Positions 56,811 to 64,000 of a stretch of DNA of 64,000 bases are shown in pieces. The stretch spans positions 75,313,676 to 75,377,675 of the forward strand of contig CM049316.1 of NCBI GenBank assembly GCA_026874595.1. Reading direction: 5' to 3'. The stretch is from Sipunculus nudus (Eukaryota; Annelida; Sipuncula; Golfingiida; Sipunculidae). Each line of letters begins with the position of its first letter. The first letter of the stretch is position 1. The notes beneath the pieces were generated by a model. That model made no database searches and was not told the DNA's origin. It worked only from the letters and a program-made list of their open reading frames with translations. A program made the position numbers and the translations under genes.

Positions 56811-59463
56811 ATGGAAACCTCTTTGTATTATTCTCAAACTCTCAAGGCGTTCCACAGGAACTCCAACTACATGGAAAGAACTGTGGGCTGGATCAGACAA
56901 AATATACCGGGAATATTGAGAGTAATGTTAGAGGCAGGAGCGGTCAAAGATGGAGGACAACTCCGGATTATATCGATTGGCCCAGGAGCAGGTTGGTGTG
57001 GCCGAATGGATCTTTTCTCACTTTTCTTTTATTTCGTACACATCAATGGTAATATATTTTTTATATCTGTGTATACTGTATTCGTATGCGTTCTGTCCAA
57101 TACATTTAATAAATATATACAATTAATCTATTTATTAAGTATATTTTAGTAGCTTGCCATATTTCGTTATTTTTATTAATTTGCTTATTCCACCCACTCA
57201 CCTTTGCTTCCGATACTTGTACCTTACATAACTAAGGTCAGATGAGACTTTGCTGTATACTTGCGCTACAACAGTGTTTGTTAAAGCTATATTCACAAGT
57301 ATGACTACTGTGTTTCACTAAAATGCTTTAAAATGTTTAAAAAAAGACTGTACGTGTACGTGACCTTATCTGTTCTTTACGGGAAACAGGCCCCCAACGG
57401 TTATTGAAAATATTCGCCAATTAGCACCGGAAGCCATTTTGATAAAACGTGACATGGCCATACAGTCTTTATGTAAAACCTTCCCTGCCTCTTTACAGAC
57501 CCTCTTCCCCAGGGATTCTAGAGTCCACAGAGTTCACGCTTTCTTGTCTGCCTTTATCAGCCCTTCAGTCCCAATTCTAAGAAAGGAAATGCTATAGAGT
57601 GGCGCTGATACTCTGTGGACCAAAATAGATCGGTGCACAGAAGTACGCTGTTATATATATGATATCAAACACGGTATGAACAGCTATTCTCGAGGTCTTC
57701 AAAATTCTCAATTTCAAAATAAGATATTATTATTACCTTCTGTACCCGATATTTAGTTCGTCTAACATCTGTAATCAATTATGATCAGATAAACTGCTTT
57801 AATTATAATCGTTTATATGTTTTTAGGAGAGCCTGACGCTGCAATCTTGGATGAGATTATCAAGTTTAAGCTGCCGGTTCTTTACACTGCAGTTGAGCCG
57901 AACGGTGACCACATGAAGCAGTTTAAACTGAGAGTAGACGGTAACATTAAATACGCAGGTGTAGAATTTGACTTACGGGAAATTACAGCTGAAGATTATT
58001 TATCTGCCAATCCCTCCACTGAAAAGTTTCACATGGTATTCTTCATACATAGCTTGTATTACTTCTACGGTCGAGTGGGTGAGGTTTTGGAAGATTTTTA
58101 TAATTTGACAGCGAAAGATGGAAGTATAATTGCCCTTACCAGTGACAAAGGTGAGATATTACCAGTAATGATTCCATAATTAAGTATTTGCGTCTGCGCG
58201 CTTTCTAGTTTCTGTTACCAAAGAAACCCTACTAAATCACTGAAATGGAACACCAATGGGCAACATCGGTTAAGTTGACCAACTAAGTTTGGATCAATTG
58301 TCTGCATCGTTTAAATTAGAATTTTCCAGGTTATATTTTGTATAATTTAATCACTAATATTAATGTATGCTTTCAGACTGGTTTGTCAGGAAATACGAAG
58401 GGAAACTTCCGATGTCTGATATCGCATGGGGTCTGGACGTTAACAATGCATTTGAACATGCACTTAAGCATCTGACCTTCAAACGGAGAGAGTTCCCGTT
58501 CCACGTAGACATAGGTACGGAGGATAAATTGCCCCGGAAAATAACTCATATACATCACCGTGGCTAGACATCTGTACGGAAAAATATTATATATCAGGTC
58601 GCAGTTACGTTATTTGTAATATCACGGCTGAATATGGAGATAAATGTTAATGCCGATTATTGTCGAGAGAGCATAAAGCTACTTTTGTTCTGACAACTAT
58701 ATTGAAGTGCGCATGGACATTCAGCAAAGTATCCTCAATTAAGCCCTACTATAGGAAATAGCTGCTTTTTCAGCTGTAGTTTGTTTCCTTTCAATCATCT
58801 TGAAAGAATATCAGATTTTTTAGCAATGTTTTCCATTCGATTTGATAAAAATGAAGTGAAATCTAAACCAAATATTGCATTGGCTGCATTATATTTTTTT
58901 TATGTTATATATAATTTTGTTATCCTCTCTTGTCCCGAGATTAAAAAATTGTGTCGTTACTTGTCCAAATCATGGACGATTTATTATTTCTTGTCAGAGT
59001 CATCAACTTAATACGTTTCTATCTCAGAGCTATCGACGATTGTTGTTTCTTTTGCGGAGCCATTAATTTTTGTAGCAATCTAGTCACAGCCATCGGTGAT
59101 CGTATTGTTATTTGTTTGAGCCATTGATGATCATGTCATTTTTTCAGGGCTACCGACGATCGTATCGTTACTAGTTAGAGCCTTTGACGATCATGTCATT
59201 TTTGGCAGTACATTTGATTAAAATGTCGAGGAACGTCAGTTTTCACTTATATTTTGCATTTAATTTCAGGACCAATATTTGAATGTAGTTCGGAAGGAAA
59301 TTGGCTGCTTGACTTCTTTACCCACGTGCCTAGCTTCTGTGAGACTTCAGACCCGGACTTCGTTCAGGAAGTCAAGGAACAACTAAAAACTGCGTCAGTG
59401 GAAGAAGACAATAAGCCAGTTTATCCATACACAGTTCTGGTACACACGGTCCGTAAAATGTAA
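56811..59463 (+). CDS. HNMT-like SAM-dependent methyltransferase, four exons, intact
   Basis: Exons 56811-56991, 57827-58150, 58377-58514 and 59270-59463 join in frame (each break after codon base 1) with GT/AG borders, giving 278 residues against 292 in human HNMT. Residues 53-61 (IISIGPGAG) are the SAM-binding loop. VEPN at 83-86 is the acidic SAM-ribose strand. FHMVFFIHSLYYF at 128-140 is the family's motif near the active site. GNWLLDFFTHV in exon 4 fits the C-terminal domain. It is likely cytosolic, since no signal peptide is seen. Aligning by eye to human HNMT, the histamine contacts Glu28, Gln143 and Asn283 fall on Tyr20, His and Tyr, so the substrate is probably not histamine. A polyadenylation signal AATAAA lies at 59794. 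The next gene, a BTB-BACK pseudogene, is convergent. Confidence 0.88.
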
Positions 59464-60778
59464 TATAAGATTACAGTCAATCGGTTGCAAATCCGAATAG
59501 GAGTAACATACTTTAAAGACTTTGTAAGATTAGGGTCAGTCGGTGGTACTCCCGGATAGGACTAATACACTTTACAGACTATATATGAATCCATTTACTT
59601 GTCCTTCGCCTATACGTTACAGAATGGAAATTCCCGTTGTGAAAAAAAAAATGATTTAATGGGTATATGTGTTAGCGATACATTGAGATAATCATTTATT
59701 GTTACAAACCTGTTTGAGCCCAATATGTTTTAGCATTCCATATAGTTTGTTCAAAAAATGAATACATTTAAATAACAAATAATTTGTTAAGATAATAAAT
59801 CACCTTTTATTTAAGTATTGTACGCGATGTTGATTACAGATAATGACACATGTTGGAAGGCTCTGTTCAAGAGTCTAGACCTTTTAGCAATGTATGTATG
59901 CAGGTGTCATTTCTAAACATAGTTGTTTTTAAGACGAGATTATCATTACTGTGTAACTAGGGAAATTGGGGTCAATAGCATTTCTTCAAGACGGCTAAGT
60001 CTTTAACATTTATTATCCCCGGTTTCTGAGCTTTGACAGAAAACAGAATAAATAATGTCAATATTATATAATATTATGTAATGTTATTTTATTATCTTTA
60101 CTATACGCGGGATTCAATGTTCTGTAAGCGCTAATTTCTAAAACCTGTTTCGTGTTCTAATTTCAATAACAATAGCTGGTGTGATTTCCCCTCCAACTGG
60201 CCAACTAGAGTCACTTGACAGGCATTTCTCTTACTGTGTGTACACACTCTTATGTGCAGGTATGTTTTTATTTTTATTATCTCACTCATATTGTTTAAAA
60301 ATGAACTGCTAGATCTTCTACTATTACTAAACTGTATTTTATGATTATTTCTTATTGTTATTAACTCGTAGAAATTACGCTTGAGATATGTTCTGTAAAA
60401 GAAATTATTTGTACGAATAATTGTCAGAGTTTCTGATGTGAGGCGTAATTAGATTTTTGTTTGTCATAACGGTTTTGTTAAAGAATACCTGAGTCAATAA
60501 TGTCGCTCACATATAATTTTAACTCGGTATTCGTGAAATTATTGAAACCTTCATATGTGAGAAATCTTGTATTTGTATTAATATTGTATTATATTGTGTA
60601 ATGTGAATTAATGTGTTTTCATATATTTCTCTGTATATATGTTATAAAAGTGACCTTTTTCTTACTGAGTGTATGCACTCTTTTTTACAAAATAAAGCCA
60701 GTGCATTTTCCAGAGCAATTTTGTTTAATGAACTGAACCCGTGACAACCCAACACAACGTTCTGAGGAGGTGTCCCTG

Positions 60779-60825
<47 letters not shown>

Positions 60826-60892
60826 AATAGTTTACATGTTTGCAGAACGAATCCAGTAGTGCTCTATTAGCGGTATGCTAAGAGCTGGTACA
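59464..60892. other. 3' flank and intergenic
   Basis: AATAAA at 59794-59799 is the likely polyadenylation signal. Homology to unit 1 ends near 60030. The stretch 60178-60770 has a TATAAAAG box (60645) and AATAAA (60691) but no demonstrable LTR borders. A (TA)n tract covers 60780-60823. Confidence 0.4.
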
Positions 60893-61178
60893 TAGTGATA
60901 ATTTACGAAAATGTTCAGTTACACATTAACACGTGTTTTCATGCATTTCCAATCTTCAGATGTGATCTGTCAAGGGTTGGTGCGGTTATGTAATCATGTG
61001 TTGATGCACTCAGCCATGGTCAGGTGGGAATGTGAGGGGATCAGGATTATGCCTGCATTTCGAAATGATTTTTGATCTTTTGTTTAGCCTTTGTGACTTC
61101 GGGAATGTTATTTTTGTACATTTTCTTTATTGCAAATGCATGAAAACACGTGTTAATGTGTAACTGAACATTTTCGTA

Positions 61179-61189
<11 letters not shown>
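60893..61189. mobile_element. 297-bp MITE-like element with ~53-bp terminal inverted repeats
   Basis: The left end TAGTGATAATTTACGAAAAT and the right end (reverse complement) TAGTGATAATATACGAAAAT match. Complementarity continues through GTTCAGTTACACATTAACAC and GTGTTTTCATGCA, giving arms of about 53 bp around a ~190-bp core. It sits against a (TA)n tract, so a TA target is likely. No coding capacity. Confidence 0.75.

Positions 61190-61246
<57 letters not shown>
61190..61246. repeat. (TA)n tract
   Basis: About 28 TA units abut the right end of the MITE-like element. Confidence 0.95.
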
Positions 61247-61250
<4 letters not shown>

Positions 61251-61908
61251 TTGTGTGTGTTCTTTTAAATGCTATTACTAAATTTCCTTTGAAATTCAAT
61301 GGTGAACATATAGATACAAACTAGCTATTACCATAATTATTCTGTTTTCAAGTAGGAATGAACATTCTTTTCATGGGTCTTACTACGAATGCTTTTGAAA
61401 ACCAATACCGAATATCAGCATTTATATAAATACATGAGTGCTAGTTTAAGGAAGAATATTCATCATTGCTAAGTCGATAGCATATATAGATAAAGAGCCT
61501 TGCGCACTCTATACCCCCAACCCCCTTATGGAGTATAATAAATAATTACCTGGGAAAAAAAGGTGTACCTATTAATTAAGTTCACTTATGGTTAGGATAA
61601 TAAGTACTTGTATATAATTTTTAACATTGGAAAATCACAGTTTATCGCGATTTACAACTTCAGTGTCACTCCGGTACATAAAAAACATTGGTGCACTGTA
61701 GTTAGATTGTTTTCTATGATCGCGGATAATGTTAATAAGCGTGAAGAAAGCTATAAAACCTGGAATGCCAAGCATTTGGTTGTGTAACTTTGGAACCCTA
61801 ATATGATACTGGTCTGAGGCATCGGTAAATGTAATGTTGGAAAATTTACTTATATGTTTACAAACTTGTCGTTTGATTCAAGGGGTATCCTTGGCTATAA
61901 CTTACCTT
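61247..61908. other. Intergenic, nothing recognised
   Basis: No supported gene. It lies downstream of the BTB-BACK pseudogene. On the minus strand AAAAG|GTAAGT at 61901-61910 is a good donor just beyond the pseudogene's C-terminal frame. Confidence 0.35.
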
Positions 61909-63542
61909 TTAGTGACAGAGATAGTCACTGTCATACCAGTAAATATCATAATTATAATGGTACGCATAATAGTCATCGTCGCTATCTTCGATGTAATAGG
62001 TATCGCCTAAAAAATTATTCCTATTCAAAAGCGCACGTACAATGTTGAGATATTTCTTTTTCTAATGTGATTCCAGTTGAATGTTCTGTCTGAGGCGGCA
62101 ATTGTACCTACTCGATTGGATGGGGATCACATTTATAGAATCGATCCTTGGCCTGAACATGTACAATAACGCACCTTTCTCTAATGATCTTTTGACATAT
62201 TGGGAAACTTCTATCAGTATATAGACATCGCCAAGCCTGTCCTGCACAACAAACGTTTCCTTTTCCGTTTTCTCTTCAGCCAAAATTGATGTGCACACTT
62301 CCCTCCAAGAATGTTGGAAGGCCTGTTTCAATAAGTAACGATAGATAAAAAATCTTTTGCGTTGTCTGTTGATGAGGTACTCATATTCTGCACAAAATAA
62401 ATCCCCTTCGACGGTAAAGAACTGGGCGTCCTGTAAGTCCCACGGGATATCCACGTATACATTTTTCCCGTCTTTAACGTCCAGCAACACACCTCCTCTA
62501 TATGACTTTGTAAACGTATAAAAATCCTTTTCCCTATACCGTACAACATGTAACTATCTGAAGATATTCTGTCAATCTCTTCTGAATACAACCATTTGTT
62601 TGAGAAGGGACGATACACAATACATTCATCCGGCCTTCTTCATATAAGTACCTCTTCAGTTACCTCTTCCGGACGTCCCGGAACTGAATTTATTTTGGCT
62701 TCTTCCGATGTGTCTGTCTTCTAAGGCTTCAAATAGGTGTCCTTTGTAAGTCGTTCTGGTTGTTTAGCTTCCGCTGTCTTATCTTTGCAAGCTTCTCCAG
62801 ATGACTTGATTTCTTGATAATAATTTCTGTAAATCAAAGAGCTCTCCTGATTTTGTTTTCTTTCGACCAACTCCATGAATCGTCTTGGTAAACACTTACA
62901 ATCTACATCTCCTTGCTGGCGGTGCAGTGATTTTAACCTGTTCATTATATTATCGTGTTCATCCGTGCCTGCCTCTAAAGCCCAGACATTTAGGAATTCG
63001 TCCCATTCCTTGAAGGTACAGTGTTGTGCCAAACAGTCTTCAAATAGTCGCACAAGAATATGTGACGAAACACTCAGAGCTTCTTCAGTGTTTTTGAGTA
63101 CATCATAAAATCGACTCGTTGCAACATGTTTACTTGTTCTATATACATCCTTGAGATCATATAAATCTGCCAATGTCCAGGTCCAAATTTCGATTGAGGA
63201 AACTGACACATTCTTCTGTGAGTTCATCAAGGAGGAAATATTTTGAGGCGTTCAGTATTTCCGTCAGGAGTTCCTCACTAAGTTCAACTTCAACACCATA
63301 TATATAATCAATGACGAATCTTGGAGGCACAGTGGAGGAAAATAACCGTGACATGTCTAATTCCTGCTGCTCTTTTCTCTAAAATGCCCACATAGGAGTC
63401 TGTCAAAGTAGTCTGAAGCCCCTGCCAATACACATCGATGGGCCGATACTGATCCATTTCCTACTTTAAACGTGAAGTCACAGAACCTGCCGACCAGTCG
63501 CTGTGCCTGTAGTGTTGAAGCTATCGATAGCTTAGACTTCAT
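61909..63542 (-). pseudogene. BTB-BACK Kelch-like pseudogene, paralogue of 36744-38750
   Basis: The start MKSKLSIASTLQAQRLVGRF (63542) aligns with the intact copy. A 1-bp loss near 63365-63385 ends the frame after LLCGHFREK. The BTB domain resumes in the next frame (STVPPRFVIDYIYGVEVELS). A 20-bp deletion near 63195 at the BTB/BACK join shifts the frame again. BACK then reads normally (IWTWTLADLYDLKDVYRTSK). Stops occur after DTYLKP and in EEVLI-stop-RRP, and another shift lies near 62530 in YGIGK. About 400 bp of the C-terminal region is missing after SSRY. The tail resumes as YYIEDSDDDYYAYHYNYDIY and ends at 61909. Several independent lesions make it a clear pseudogene. Confidence 0.9.
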
Positions 63543-64000
63543 TTCTGCCTTTTGATTACCAAAGGAACTGCTAGATCTGCAACATACAACCATATATTGA
63601 ACTGTTAAATTAAAAAAAATGCATTATTACAATTGAATAATAACAATTTAAATATATTACCACTTATTTCCTTTACAAAGAGTAATTTTACAGAGCGGTT
63701 CTTTTTTTTTAGGATATCAGTGTACAACAGTGTGCAAAGACGAATCGGGCGTCATAGAACATTTTGTCAAAATTTGTTAGGCCCGTTTTATTTTCCATGG
63801 AAGCGGGCTTTTAAATCAAACCATCTACTGTTTAATGGGTAGGGGTAATGATTTCTGGTTTGGCAGAAGATGGAATAAACTAGACAACATGAACACGGAT
63901 TCCATATGATAGCCAGATAACAGCAAACTTACAGAAAGTTTTACAGGGATCCATTGCATAACAAATACTTAAACACCTTATTCACCATTTAAAGATATTA
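63543..64000. other. Upstream flank of the BTB-BACK pseudogene
   Basis: A GTTGCAG acceptor-like site about 35-40 bp above the former start (near 63580) parallels the 5' UTR intron of the intact copy. No further gene is seen to the end of the window. Confidence 0.35.

Larger units (their letters stand above)
52987..60030. repeat. Segmental duplication, unit 2 (HNMT-like part)
   Basis: This is the paralogue of 25811-31530, enlarged by the 2.23-kb insertion at 53106-55335. Intron sequences as well as exons align, so this is a genomic, not RNA-mediated, copy. Confidence 0.85.

Noticed and set aside
60178-60770. Possible solo LTR with TATAAAAG and AATAAA
   Set aside because: I could not find TG...CA borders, a target duplication or an adjacent primer-binding site, so it may be ordinary AT-rich sequence.

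Overview
The window looks like a nuclear contig from an invertebrate animal. It is AT-rich and intron-bearing, with many (TA)n and (CT)n microsatellites, MITE-like inverted-repeat elements and a tRNA-derived SINE-like sequence. Its two recognisable gene families, histamine-N-methyltransferase-like (HNMT-like) and BTB/BACK Kelch-like, are often expanded in marine invertebrates. A mollusc, perhaps a bivalve, is my best guess, but nothing in the sequence proves it.

Layout. 0-9 kb: short tandem repeats (79-bp and 40-bp units), microsatellites and one small cysteine-rich secreted-type exon on the minus strand (3.46-3.69 kb). 9.07-25.55 kb: one continuous minisatellite with a 15-bp monomer, GGTCAGACACTGGGT, organised into higher-order repeats (a near-identical 2162-bp tandem pair and further 149, 243, 346, 436 and ~1500-bp duplications). 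A recurrent variant module occurs about 27 times. All the long open frames here are by-products of a 15-bp period that leaves five of six frames free of stops. 25.8-38.8 kb: unit 1 of a segmental duplication, holding an HNMT-like gene on plus (27.95-30.96 kb, broken by two in-frame stops) convergent with an intact single-exon BTB-BACK gene on minus (36.74-38.75 kb). An NHL-repeat gene remnant lies between them. 39.3-47.1 kb: a long imperfect inverted repeat with octamer-rich arms, MITEs and tandem repeats. 47-52.9 kb: mostly non-coding, with a tRNA/SINE-like sequence and a degenerate 36-bp minisatellite. 53.0-63.5 kb: unit 2 of the duplication, with an intact four-exon HNMT-like gene (56.81-59.46 kb) and a frameshifted BTB-BACK pseudogene on minus (61.91-63.54 kb). 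A 2.23-kb element sits in unit 2, and its empty site is preserved in unit 1.

The main result is twofold. A duplicated HNMT/BTB gene pair has decayed reciprocally: unit 1 kept BTB and lost HNMT, and unit 2 kept HNMT and lost BTB. Beside unit 1 lies a 16.5-kb higher-order minisatellite whose mosaic structure records repeated unequal exchange. I found no operon, CRISPR array, prophage or other prokaryotic system.
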